From NCBI GenBank assembly GCA_038106145.1, contig JAYODD010000005.1:1-64000 (forward strand): DNA of 64,000 nt, written 5' to 3'. Shown piece by piece: positions 7,768 to 17,120 of this stretch (within the stretch, counting starts at the first letter, position 1; the number at the start of each line of letters is the position of its first letter). The stretch is from JBFJKD01 sp038106145 (GTDB lineage: Bacteria > Pseudomonadota > Gammaproteobacteria > Pseudomonadales > Porticoccaceae). Position numbers and translations under genes: made by a program. The notes below the pieces were generated by a model that worked only from the letters and a program-made list of their open reading frames with translations, ran no database searches and was not told the DNA's origin.

Positions 7768-9273
7768 TTATTCGGCAACGACGCGATATTCTTCCATTTT
7801 GGCGTCTTTGAGATCGTGGCGAAACTTGGTGGCGGTCCAGGGCCAGGAGCCGGGCACGCCGTTTTTGTCCAGATACCAGCTGGAACAACCAGTCAGCCAC
7901 ACGGTGTCTTTCATGTTGGCTTTCATGTCGTCGTTAAATTTCTGGGTGGCGTCTTCCCGGGGCGCGATGGCTTTGAATTTTCCGGCGCGCCATTGTTCGA
8001 TCACATGCAGGATATATTCCGACTGGGTCTCGGCAATGGAGGCGAGTGAAAAGTTGCCCACCGGGCTGTGGGGACCCATGATCATGAAGAAGTTGGGAAA
8101 GCCGGGCATGGCAACGGTGCGGTAGCCCACCGGGCCGTCTTTCCAGGCTTCGTCGAGAGTCAGGCCATTTTCGCCGCTCATTTTCATGGGCAGCATGTAT
8201 TCGTTGGCGTGAAAGCCGGTGGCGAGAGCAATAATGTCCACTTCGTGGAGCTTACCCTCGTTGTCGACGATGCCTTGCGGTTCAATATGGTCGATGCCAC
8301 AGGTAACCAGCTCCACATTTTCTCTCTGCATGGCCGGATAGAAGTTGGAAGACATCACCAGGCGTTTACACATGGGGGTGTAGTCAGGGGTCAGTTTTTT
8401 GCGCAACTCGGGATCTTTTACGGAGTTCAGATTCATACGGCATACCTTGCCGACGATTTTGCGCGACCAGCCGTCCTTGATAATGCCGCGTCCCATCATT
8501 TGTTCCATCATAAAACGATAGGTGCGGTACAACATTTTGGACAGTCCCGGCACGTGGGTGGCGAGTTTCTGTTCGATTTTGCTGTAGGGGCGGTTGGGCA
8601 CCGGGATTACCCATTGCGGCGTGCGCTGGAAAGTCACGAGTTTTGACGCTACTTCGGAAATGGGATCTATCATTTGTACGCCGGTGGAACCGTTGCCGAT
8701 CACGGCCACGCGCTTGCCCTTTAAATCCAGGCTGTGATCCCAGCGCGCGGAGTGTACGGTGGTGCCCGCGAAGCTATCCATACCTGGAATGTCCGGGTAC
8801 TTGGGGCGCACCAGAATGCCGCAGGCGGAAATTAGAAAGTCCGCAATGGCGGTTTCCCCGTCCGAGGTTTCGACCCGCCACTGGCCGTCGGTGTAGGTGG
8901 CGTTGGTGACCTCCTTATTAAATTTGATGCGGGAAAACACGTCGTACTTTTTCGCCATGTCTTCGAAATAGTTGCGAATTTCCGGACCGCCGCAGAAGCG
9001 GTGGCTCCAGCTACCACTCGGCTCGAAACTGTACTGGTAATAGTGAGAAGGCACGTCGCAGCGCAGGCCGGGGTAGTCGTTGTAATTCCAGGTGCCGCCA
9101 ATGCGATGGCCTTTCTCGAACAGAGTCAGATTGGAAAATCCGGCCTTCATCAGGCGCATGCCCATCACCACGCCGGACAGTCCGGTTCCGATCACAATTA
9201 CGGTGGGGTTTCTGGCTTCCCCGGACGTGCCGGGACTGTTTGATTCAATTGTTGCGGTGCTGTCGATGCCCAT
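7768..9273 (-). CDS. Baeyer-Villiger monooxygenase (type I, flavoprotein)
   Basis: This 501-residue protein has two Rossmann dinucleotide motifs, GTGLSG at 29-34 for FAD and GNGSTG at 193-198 for NADPH. Between them is the type I Baeyer-Villiger fingerprint FxGxxxHxxxW(D): Phe168, Gly170, His174, Trp178, Asp179. The GGTWNYNDYPGLRCDVPSHYYQYSF segment (conserved core GGTW and YPG-R-D) is also typical. Such enzymes insert oxygen next to a ketone, turning cyclic ketones into lactones or open-chain ketones into esters. It heads the - strand oxygenase cluster, with two perfect 19-bp repeats upstream of its start. No lactone hydrolase is visible nearby. Family membership is near certain, the substrate unknown. 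Confidence 0.92.
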   Translation of the reverse strand: MGIDSTATIESNSPGTSGEARNPTVIVIGTGLSGVVMGMRLMKAGFSNLTLFEKGHRIGGTWNYNDYPGLRCDVPSHYYQYSFEPSGSWSHRFCGGPEIRNYFEDMAKKYDVFSRIKFNKEVTNATYTDGQWRVETSDGETAIADFLISACGILVRPKYPDIPGMDSFAGTTVHSARWDHSLDLKGKRVAVIGNGSTGVQMIDPISEVASKLVTFQRTPQWVIPVPNRPYSKIEQKLATHVPGLSKMLYRTYRFMMEQMMGRGIIKDGWSRKIVGKVCRMNLNSVKDPELRKKLTPDYTPMCKRLVMSSNFYPAMQRENVELVTCGIDHIEPQGIVDNEGKLHEVDIIALATGFHANEYMLPMKMSGENGLTLDEAWKDGPVGYRTVAMPGFPNFFMIMGPHSPVGNFSLASIAETQSEYILHVIEQWRAGKFKAIAPREDATQKFNDDMKANMKDTVWLTGCSSWYLDKNGVPGSWPWTATKFRHDLKDAKMEEYRVVAE

Positions 9274-9620
9274 GAAAAACCTCTTTGCTACTCATTGGTA
9301 ATATGAATTTACTAATGGTAACTGTTCGCCCTTTTAAAGGGAACATGTTTGGCGTCAGGCGCTAACCCCTATGTCAGGCGCTAACCCCTATGTTGTTATG
9401 TCCCACATGCGAGCGGGCGGCAGGTTGCGGGACTGGGGGTCGACGGGAAAGTGACGAAAAAATTGATGGCCCGCTGCTGAGGGCGCAATGAATATAAAAT
9501 CGTTAAAAAACATACGACTAAATTCATTTCCGCAGAATAAAGGGATTTCCGTGTAACGCCCCCGGCCCGCTTATAACAAAAAAGTTGCGACCCTTCCCGT
9601 TTCCACCGCATCCTATTCAT
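9274..9620. other. Divergent intergenic region, monooxygenase / ECF sigma factor
   Basis: This 347-nt space separates the divergent Baeyer-Villiger and sigma-factor genes and must hold both promoters. Apart from the 19-bp tandem repeat at 9354-9391, it contains an AT-rich block at about 9488-9545 with a TATAAA at 9494-9499, which is a possible -10 element for the + strand gene. I see no further gene. Confidence 0.45.
9354..9391 (-). repeat. Two perfect 19-bp tandem repeats upstream of the Baeyer-Villiger gene
   Basis: The 19-mer GTCAGGCGCTAACCCCTAT occurs twice head to tail at 9354-9372 and 9373-9391. Each copy contains an imperfect palindrome (GT-AG in one arm, CT-AC in the other). They lie 81-118 nt upstream of the start codon at 9273, on the promoter side. 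Paired operator sites for a regulator not encoded here are a plausible reading. Confidence 0.6.
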
Positions 9621-10202
9621 ATGAGCAGTGCATTTGCGATCACTATTGATCTGGGGTTAATACGCCAGGCGCAGTCGGGGGACAAGGGGGCTTTCAAGGC
9701 GATCTACGAGGCCTTTGAAAAACCGGCGTACACCCTGGCCTATCGCATCTGCCAAGGTCATGACGCGGCGCGGGATGTGGTGCAGGACAGTATGTTGATG
9801 ATCTTTCGACGCATCGGGCAGTTTCGTTTCGAGGCGCCATTCTGGAGCTGGGTGCGCAAGGTGGTGGCGAATGCCGCGCTAACGCATCTGCGACGCAATG
9901 GAGAAGGTCAGTGGGCAGAGGTGCTGATTGACGATGTTACTGAAGATCGCAGCGACGGTATGGGTGTACAGCGGGATATTGAGACGCTGTTTGCACGACT
10001 TGCTCCCGAGCGCAGAGCGGTTCTGTGGTTATACGCGGTGGAAGGTTATTCACACCGGGAAATTGGCGAAATGATGGATTACACACCAAGTTACTCCAAA
10101 TCGCAGTTAATGCGTGCGCGTCGCCAGCTGCGGCGCTGGTGGGCTCCGGAAGAAGCGATGCCAGATAATCTGGCAAGAGAGGCAGACGATGACAATGACT
10201 GA
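9621..10202 (+). CDS. ECF-family RNA polymerase sigma factor
   Basis: This 193-residue protein has the two-domain build of extracytoplasmic-function sigma factors. Region 2 covers about residues 15-85 (AYRICQGHDAARDVVQDSM and FRFEAPFWSWVRKVVANAAL, the -10 binding helices). Region 4 covers about 125-180 (APERRAVLWLYAVEGYSHREIGEMM, the -35 helix-turn-helix, ending SQLMRARRQLR). I chose ATG at 9621, since the upstream in-frame codons do not encode sigma-factor sequence. Its 3' end overlaps the next gene, a single-pass membrane protein, by 14 nt. That arrangement is typical of a sigma factor with its anti-sigma factor. The third gene is a periplasmic PDZ protein. The inducing signal is unknown. 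Confidence 0.9.
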   Translation: MSSAFAITIDLGLIRQAQSGDKGAFKAIYEAFEKPAYTLAYRICQGHDAARDVVQDSMLMIFRRIGQFRFEAPFWSWVRKVVANAALTHLRRNGEGQWAEVLIDDVTEDRSDGMGVQRDIETLFARLAPERRAVLWLYAVEGYSHREIGEMMDYTPSYSKSQLMRARRQLRRWWAPEEAMPDNLAREADDDND

Positions 10203-10710
10203 CCAGGAACTTGACGACATGCTGGCCCAATTACCGCAATTGGCGCCCCGCGAAAGCCTGTGGGAGAGCATTGAACAGCAATTGTCGGCGGCGCAAGACA
10301 GCGACACAACCGCGTCGTCGTGGCGCCGCCCTGTCCGCTGGGGTATGGCAGCGTTATTGGTGGTGGGGGTAGCGTTGTTTGTGATGCGCGTTGCGCCACC
10401 TGCCGAGGATGTGGCATCTCGCCAGACACTTGCGACGACAATAGCGGAGGATGCTGCGGGCGCCACAGATACGGGCAGCGCGACGATGCGCTCTACGAGT
10501 CAGCCGCAGGGACGTTATGCGCGTCATCTGTACAGCGGCGATGAAGCTGTTCGCGATGCGCTACTGGAGGACGAGTTGCAACGGGTTGAGCAGGCCATGT
10601 TGTATGCCGCGCCCACCGAGCAGCGCACTCTCTGGCAGTATCGGGTGCGTCTGATCGAGCAACTGGTGCGCATACGCTACGAGACTGGCGTAACGCTCTA
10701 CGAGTTCTGA
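10189..10710 (+). CDS. Putative membrane-bound anti-sigma factor
   Basis: This 173-residue protein starts at an ATG inside the end of the sigma gene (14-nt overlap), implying translational coupling. A short acidic cytoplasmic part of about 45 residues (DQELDDMLAQLP, then RESLWESIEQQL) precedes one transmembrane helix at about 51-70 (GMAALLVVGVALFVM). The periplasmic part has a helical region rich in Glu, Arg and Gln near the end. There is no HxxxCxxC zinc motif, so it is not a ZAS-type anti-sigma factor. I infer anti-sigma function from gene order, topology and the overlap, not from sequence similarity. The C-terminal helical part could serve as the sensor or the contact for the next protein. 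Confidence 0.65.
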   Translation: MTMTDQELDDMLAQLPQLAPRESLWESIEQQLSAAQDSDTTASSWRRPVRWGMAALLVVGVALFVMRVAPPAEDVASRQTLATTIAEDAAGATDTGSATMRSTSQPQGRYARHLYSGDEAVRDALLEDELQRVEQAMLYAAPTEQRTLWQYRVRLIEQLVRIRYETGVTLYEF

Positions 10711-10720
10711 GGGTGTGAAC

Positions 10721-11770
10721 ATGGGACGGTTTGAAAACAGGTTTTTCCCGGTGTTGCTGTGGGTGCTCACCGCACTGGCGGCACCACCGGGATATGCGGT
10801 TGACGAGGGGGAATCCGCAAGGGATGCGGAGCTCGGCAAAGCGCGCGAAGAGTTGCAGCAAGCCCGACGGGAGCTGCACAAGGCGCGTACCAACCTGGCC
10901 CTGGTCATGGAAGATCAGGGATCAGGTTATTCACAACGGGGTTTTCTCGGCATTATTCTGATGCCAGACAATGTACTTGGCGTAAAAGTTATCCGCACGT
11001 TACCGGACGCCCCGGCCGCGCGCGCGGATGTCAGGGAAGGCGATATCGTGCGCGCCATTAACGGTGTTTCCCTGGTTCCCAGCGACGAAGGCAGCGAGCG
11101 CAGTGGTGACGAAAAAGGGAATGCGGCAGGGGACAATCAGGACCCGCTCCCACCAACGGATGCCGAGGCGTTACTGCACAACGCTTACCAGTTGCTCGAA
11201 AAGGTAAAACCAGGGGAGGAAATTGTACTTGCCCTGCAGCGGGGTGCGCAGCAGATCGAACGGCGTATCGTGGCGGAGTCCCGTAAACTGGATCTGTTCT
11301 GTGAACGCGGCACCGGTTGTGATTCGATCATGCACGAGCGCCCGCGCACGGAACGGGGCCGGCCGTATATTCCGCGGGACATCGGCACCGAACTGGCGAT
11401 GATCATTCCCGAACTCGAAGCCAATATCGAAAATGCCATTCGCTCGTTGCCGTTTCTGGAAACCCGCAGGGAACCGACTGCCGCTTTGCCGGAGACTCTG
11501 ATTAATGGCTTGGAGCTGGCGGAATTAAACCCGGGGCTGGGGCAGTATTTCGGTGTCAACCGCGGCGTGCTGGTGGTCAATATTCGCGAGCAAAGCATTC
11601 CCGGTCTGCGCCCGGGGGATGTCATTCTATCCTGCGGCGAACGGGAGGTGACCTCGCCCCGGCAGGTGATGCATATCCTGATGAGCTACGAGAAGGGCGA
11701 AAAGATTGCCATGACAGTGCAGCGCAACAAACGCAAAAAAATAATTACGGCGAATATGCCGACTGACTAA
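10721..11770 (+). CDS. Periplasmic protein with two PDZ domains
   Basis: This 349-residue protein has a signal peptide (about 1-26, ending PPGYAVD) and then a charged coiled-coil segment at about 33-65 (ELGKAREELQQARRELHKAR). PDZ domain 1 covers about 70-180 (GFLGIILM, then REGDIVRAINGVSL) and carries a long acidic insertion. A linker with two cysteines (CERGTGC) follows, then PDZ domain 2 at about 265-345 (VNRGVLVVNI, then RPGDVILSCGEREV). No protease domain is present. ATG 10721 is preceded by GAGGG; an in-frame GTG at 10715 is less likely. It ends the sigma/anti-sigma operon. It may bind exposed C-termini of outer-membrane proteins and report envelope stress, which is inference. Confidence 0.75.
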   Translation: MGRFENRFFPVLLWVLTALAAPPGYAVDEGESARDAELGKAREELQQARRELHKARTNLALVMEDQGSGYSQRGFLGIILMPDNVLGVKVIRTLPDAPAARADVREGDIVRAINGVSLVPSDEGSERSGDEKGNAAGDNQDPLPPTDAEALLHNAYQLLEKVKPGEEIVLALQRGAQQIERRIVAESRKLDLFCERGTGCDSIMHERPRTERGRPYIPRDIGTELAMIIPELEANIENAIRSLPFLETRREPTAALPETLINGLELAELNPGLGQYFGVNRGVLVVNIREQSIPGLRPGDVILSCGEREVTSPRQVMHILMSYEKGEKIAMTVQRNKRKKIITANMPTD

Positions 11771-11774
11771 GTGA

Positions 11775-11802
11775 CAAGCCGGTAATTTACCGGGGCTTTT
11801 TG
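11775..11802 (+). terminator. Rho-independent terminator after the sigma-factor operon
   Basis: CCGGTAA and TTACCGG flank a one-base centre at 11779-11793. GGGGC and a short T-run follow 5 nt after the PDZ gene stop and 70 nt before glyA. The hairpin plus T-run fits an intrinsic terminator that separates the two units. Confidence 0.7.
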
Positions 11803-11874
11803 TGGGTGAAAGCATAGGATCGCGTGTGCCTATTGTGTAAAATTCGCGCTTCTTTTCGACGTAGTGCCCATACC

Positions 11875-13137
<1,263 letters not shown>

Positions 13138-13147
13138 TCGCGGCGAC

Positions 13148-13170
13148 TCGCGCGGGAGCAGTACGCGCGA
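13148..13170. terminator. Stem-loop between convergent glyA and outer-membrane protein genes
   Basis: TCGCGCG (13148-13154) and CGCGCGA (13164-13170) form a perfect 7-bp stem with a 9-nt loop in the 45-nt gap between two converging genes. There is no T-run, so it may be a Rho-assisted or RNA-stabilising hairpin rather than a true intrinsic terminator. Confidence 0.4.
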
Positions 13171-13182
13171 CCCGGCGACGGA

Positions 13183-14208
13183 TTAAAAGCTGACGGAGAC
13201 ACCCGCAACGATGCGCTGGTCCACATCCGTCTGTTCGCCCTTGTGGTTTTCCACGACCGGTATGGCGTAGGACAGATAGCCGCTCCAGTTATCGGTCAGG
13301 GACAGGCGGATACCTGGCGCAAAATACACCTTCGTGCCCCCCGAGTGGGTGTCGGCCGTGCCCGCCACTTTATCCTTGCCGCGGGTTTCGCCATTCAATT
13401 CGAGTACCAGATCCCACCGCATGCCGTTGCCGTGCAGCATGCCATGGTGATCGTGGTGGTGTTGCGCGTGGTGTTGATGGGGTGCGGCCAGCCGATAGGT
13501 CAGTGCGGCATTGTAGGACAGCGCGTTGCCAATCTCCGCGCCCTGGGCGCCGCCATTGGTGGCGTGGTACAGCACATTGGCGTGCAGGTTTACCGCGGTC
13601 AGCCGCCTGCTGACCGCCATACCCGCCAGGTAATCGAGGGAACCGGAGCCCGGCTGGAACTCGGTTTCAAAGCGGTGTCCGCCGCTGTCTTTAACATCGT
13701 TCTCGCCGGAGGGTACCTTGACCCCGAACAGCAGGGCGACATCGGTCTCGTCGCCAGCGACAACCTGGTAATGTCCGAGCAGCACCAGATCGCCCAGGCC
13801 CGACGAACCGCCGTGGCGATGCGCTTCGGCCACATCGTCCTCAATTTCCGCTTCATTGATAGAGCGCCGTTCGATATAGGGCACCTGCAGGCTGGCGGTT
13901 AGACGCTCGCTGACGCCCCAGGCGAGGGAAAGCGTGGTTTTTGTCAGGTGCTCCACGCTGTGTACACCCTCCAGCCCGTTTTCTGCGAAGCGGGCAAGCT
14001 CGTTGCTGCTAAACCCGTCGAAACTGGTCAACTCGGTGCGCAACCCGCCAGACCACTTGCCTTCGGGGAGAACACTCGCGGACACCGTGTTGATGGGTCC
14101 CGCGCTGTCGCTGCCAAACGCCAGGGAGGGGTGGTCGGCGAAGGCCGGTACTCCCAGCGACAAGCTACCGATAACTGGCAACAGGCGGGCATAAAAAAAC
14201 GTGTTCAT
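13183..14208 (-). CDS. Outer-membrane beta-barrel protein with a His-rich loop
   Basis: This 341-residue protein has a signal peptide (1-24, ending PAFAD) and a body of alternating amphipathic strands. It ends in VAGVSVSF, the C-terminal aromatic residue expected for BAM-assembled barrels. It resembles the MetA-pathway/transporter group of outer-membrane proteins (PF13557-like), which are often fused with metal or hydrocarbon functions. Between two strands (about residues 243-262) lies the segment HQHHAQHHHDHHGMLHGNG, a dense metal-binding-like loop. A second His pair (AEAHRHGG) lies at about 128-135. A role in metal uptake or sensing is inferred from the histidines only; substrate and partners are unknown. 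Confidence 0.7.
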   Translation of the reverse strand: MNTFFYARLLPVIGSLSLGVPAFADHPSLAFGSDSAGPINTVSASVLPEGKWSGGLRTELTSFDGFSSNELARFAENGLEGVHSVEHLTKTTLSLAWGVSERLTASLQVPYIERRSINEAEIEDDVAEAHRHGGSSGLGDLVLLGHYQVVAGDETDVALLFGVKVPSGENDVKDSGGHRFETEFQPGSGSLDYLAGMAVSRRLTAVNLHANVLYHATNGGAQGAEIGNALSYNAALTYRLAAPHQHHAQHHHDHHGMLHGNGMRWDLVLELNGETRGKDKVAGTADTHSGGTKVYFAPGIRLSLTDNWSGYLSYAIPVVENHKGEQTDVDQRIVAGVSVSF

Positions 14209-14406
14209 GGCAGGGAAAACTCCTTATTAAAACCTTAAAAACTGTGGGTGGGTTGTGCCAATCCCAGTAGTGTCGACGAAGTGGGCGAGTGTACGTGCGT
14301 GCGCTTGCTATCCACCAATACATAAGCGGCCAATGCTGAGGCGCAAACTGACAGTAAAGCGGGGCAGTAATACGGGCGGCGGAAGGGTTTGGCCCGCGAA
14401 CGCCAG

Positions 14407-15339
14407 TTAAAGATCAAGCGCGCGCAAATCCAGTCGTTTTTTCGCCATGGGCGGACACCAGAAATAGCCGCCAGTCAGCGGACGGGTAAAATTAAACAGC
14501 GCGTCGCTGACCCCGTCTTCCACGCCAACCATGCGCGCAAGCAGGGCTTCGTAGGCGTCGAAGGATTTACCAAACGCCACAAATACCAGCCCCGCTCGCC
14601 GGGCTTCGGCCCAGGGCATGGAGCGTCTGAGAATGAAAGCTTCAGGGGCGAAGCTTTCCTGAGCGGTGCGTTTGACGTGAGCGGAAATCGGCGCAGAAGC
14701 GAACTCCTTATTGTCGCTTTTACGCCGGCCGATGGTGTTGTCCTGGGTGCGCCGGGACATGGCGTCGAAGGTGTCGAGGTCGTGTACCCACTGCTGCACG
14801 GCGACAAAGCTGCTGCCGTCAAGCCCCGGCCCGGCGTTGGCGACAATCGCGGTGTTAACGGCTTGCTTTCCGGTGGGATTTTCCGTGCCGTCTTCGTATC
14901 CGGTTAAATCCTTGCCACCCTGGTACACAAAGCCATCCAGGGTTTGCGACGGTAAAAAAGCGGGTGCGAGGGTGTGTACCAGCTCGCGACTGCGGTGCAC
15001 CAGATCGCCCTGGTCGTCACCGCGCAACCAACACCACAGGGCGGACGGGGTGGAGGGAATATCGAAACCGGGACCGGACAGACGCGGGAACAGTCGCAAC
15101 CCCCTGATCTCGCCGTTAACAGCCTGGGTCAGGGCCTGACCAATACCCACAACCAGGGCACTGCCATCGGCAAGTTTTGCCAACGCTTTGAGTGCTCCGC
15201 GGGGATCGGCGTTGGGCGCCAGGTCAAACCAGTGGTAGCGGGACAGGGGCGGCACGTCGGCGAGAATACCGGATTGCGTGGCTGCCTGGCCGGTCGACGG
15301 CCTGGTTCTGGTTTTTCCGGTGGTTTTGCCGTTGGCCAT
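14407..15339 (-). CDS. Dyp-type haem peroxidase
   Basis: This 310-residue protein has the ferredoxin-like double domain of dye-decolourising peroxidases, closest to the YfeX/P-type (class B) group. The diagnostic GxxDG motif is GYEDGTENP at about residues 150-158, with the distal Asp. A probable proximal haem His is in PISAHVKR, and the C-terminal part has FVAFGKSFDAYEALLARM. There is no Tat or Sec signal; the N-terminus is lysine- and threonine-rich (MANGKTTGKTRTR), so the enzyme is probably cytoplasmic. It uses hydrogen peroxide to oxidise porphyrinogens or dyes; the physiological substrate is uncertain. It is transcribed alone on the - strand. Confidence 0.93.
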   Translation of the reverse strand: MANGKTTGKTRTRPSTGQAATQSGILADVPPLSRYHWFDLAPNADPRGALKALAKLADGSALVVGIGQALTQAVNGEIRGLRLFPRLSGPGFDIPSTPSALWCWLRGDDQGDLVHRSRELVHTLAPAFLPSQTLDGFVYQGGKDLTGYEDGTENPTGKQAVNTAIVANAGPGLDGSSFVAVQQWVHDLDTFDAMSRRTQDNTIGRRKSDNKEFASAPISAHVKRTAQESFAPEAFILRRSMPWAEARRAGLVFVAFGKSFDAYEALLARMVGVEDGVSDALFNFTRPLTGGYFWCPPMAKKRLDLRALDL

Positions 15340-15543
15340 GGGTTGCTCCGGTCAAATGTTCAGGGCTGCTGACCTGGCACGGGCCCGTCAAGCAGTTGAT
15401 GGGGTTTAAGGTGCCGTAAAAACCCGATTGGTTCAACCTGGAATCTATTCAGTGCGCTGTGTAACCTTTGGCCGGGAAGCGAGAGTCCGGGTTCAACTGT
15501 GCTAAAATTCCCGGCCTTTTCAAACGATTATTGGCCGTCCACC

Positions 15544-16017
15544 ATGCACTGCCCCTTTTGCGGCAAAGATGACACCAAGGTAATCGACTCGCGACTGGTC
15601 GCCGAGGGTGGCCAGGTGCGCCGGCGGCGCGAGTGTGTGTCCTGCAAGGAACGCTTTACCACCTATGAGCTGGCGGAATTACTGATGCCGCGGGTTATCA
15701 AACAGGATGGCACGCGGGAGCCCTTCGACGAAAACAAACTACGCTCCGGTTTACACCGCGCGCTGGAAAAACGCCCGGTCAGCGTCGAGGCGGTAGAGGC
15801 TTCCATCTCCCAGATCAAAAGGCTGTTGCAGGGAACCGGCGAACGGGAAATTGCGTCGCGGGTGATTGGCGAGCAGGTTATGGCACAACTGCGCAAGCTG
15901 GATGAAGTGGCCTACGTACGCTTTGCCTCCGTGTATCGCAGTTTTCAGGACTTGAATGAGTTTCGTGCCGAACTGGATCGCCTGGAAAAACAGGGGTTTG
16001 CCGAGGACGAGCAGTGA
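15544..16017 (+). CDS. nrdR: Transcriptional repressor NrdR
   Basis: This 157-residue protein has an N-terminal zinc ribbon (MHCPFCG and CVSCKERFTTYE, four cysteines at 3, 6, 31 and 34) followed by an ATP-cone domain from about residue 49. NrdR represses ribonucleotide reductase genes by sensing ATP/dATP. ATG 15544 starts exactly at the canonical MHCPFC; the open frame upstream encodes no NrdR sequence. A TAAAAT hexamer at 15503-15508 is a candidate -10 element. The stop overlaps the GTG start of ribD (GTGA), so nrdR is the first gene of the riboflavin operon, as in many gammaproteobacteria. Confidence 0.97.
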   Translation: MHCPFCGKDDTKVIDSRLVAEGGQVRRRRECVSCKERFTTYELAELLMPRVIKQDGTREPFDENKLRSGLHRALEKRPVSVEAVEASISQIKRLLQGTGEREIASRVIGEQVMAQLRKLDEVAYVRFASVYRSFQDLNEFRAELDRLEKQGFAEDEQ

Positions 16018-17120
16018 GCGGGAGCGATGGCAATCGCCACATGGCCCGGGCCCTGCAGTTGGCCAGAAACGGCTGGTACACCGCGCGCCCCAACCCGCGG
16101 GTGGGATGTGTTATCGTGCGCGCCGGCCAGGTGGTGGGCGAAGGCTGGCACCGCTGTGCGGGTGAGGCCCATGCCGAAGTTAACGCCTTATCCGCCGCGG
16201 GTGATAAGGCCCGCGGCGCTACGGTCTATGTCACCCTCGAGCCCTGCAATCACCAGGGGCGCACCGGGCCCTGTTCCAGGGCGCTGATAGCGGCGGGGGT
16301 GACGCGCGTGGTGTATGGTATGCGCGATCCCAACGGCGCTGCCGGCGGAGGTCTGCAGACCCTGCGCGAGGCTGGCATTGAGGTTGTTGGTCCGTTGATG
16401 GAAGATCAGGCGGCGGCGCTTAACCCGGGATTTATTAAACGCTGCCGCGAACAGCTGCCGCGAGTGACCCTGAAAGTGGCCATCAGTCTGGATGGGCGCA
16501 CCGCCATGGCCGATGGCGCAAGTCGCTGGGTGACCGGCCCGCAAGCGCGCCGGGATGTGCAGCGATTGCGCGCCCAGAGTGATGCCGTGATTACCGGTAT
16601 CGGCACGGTGTTACAGGACAATCCCGCTTTTACCGTACGGGCGTCGGAACTGGATGTGCCCAATGCGGACGCAGTGGCGCAGCTGCAACCACTGCGGGTG
16701 ATAGTGGACAGCACCCTGCGCACCCACGGAGGCCTGCGCATTCTCGAGCCTCCGGGGGCGGTGTTATTGGCCACCGCTGGCGTGCACGGAGTCGCTCCCG
16801 GTGGTGCAAATGTCGAAGTGTGTTCCCTGCCCGACGGGGACGGCAAGGTGGATTTGCGCGGCCTGCTGGCACTCCTGGCGACCCGTGGATGTAATGAGGT
16901 GCTGGTTGAAGCGGGTGCCAAATTGACGGGCGTTTTTCTGCGCGCCGGGCTGGTCGATGAAATTGTTGTCTATATGGCGCCCAGATTATTGGGCAGTCGC
17001 GCCATGCCCATGGCGCAGCTGCCGTTCGACGGGTTGGACGAAAGTATCCCGTTAACCATTACGGATTTGCGCGCGGTCGGCAAGGACTGGCGCATCACCG
17101 CGATACCGGGAGCACGGTAG
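16014..17120 (+). CDS. ribD: Bifunctional riboflavin biosynthesis deaminase/reductase
   Basis: This 368-residue enzyme performs the second and third steps of riboflavin synthesis. The N-terminal deaminase domain (about 1-145) has the zinc site HAEVNAL plus PCNHQGRTGPC. The C-terminal reductase (about 150-366) shows KVAISLDGRTAM and the NADPH-binding EVLVEAGAKLTG. The start is the GTG at 16014, overlapping the nrdR stop; the first in-frame ATG (16041) would remove conserved-length N-terminal residues. It is followed without a gap by ribE. All catalytic motifs are intact. Confidence 0.96.
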   Translation: MSGSDGNRHMARALQLARNGWYTARPNPRVGCVIVRAGQVVGEGWHRCAGEAHAEVNALSAAGDKARGATVYVTLEPCNHQGRTGPCSRALIAAGVTRVVYGMRDPNGAAGGGLQTLREAGIEVVGPLMEDQAAALNPGFIKRCREQLPRVTLKVAISLDGRTAMADGASRWVTGPQARRDVQRLRAQSDAVITGIGTVLQDNPAFTVRASELDVPNADAVAQLQPLRVIVDSTLRTHGGLRILEPPGAVLLATAGVHGVAPGGANVEVCSLPDGDGKVDLRGLLALLATRGCNEVLVEAGAKLTGVFLRAGLVDEIVVYMAPRLLGSRAMPMAQLPFDGLDESIPLTITDLRAVGKDWRITAIPGAR

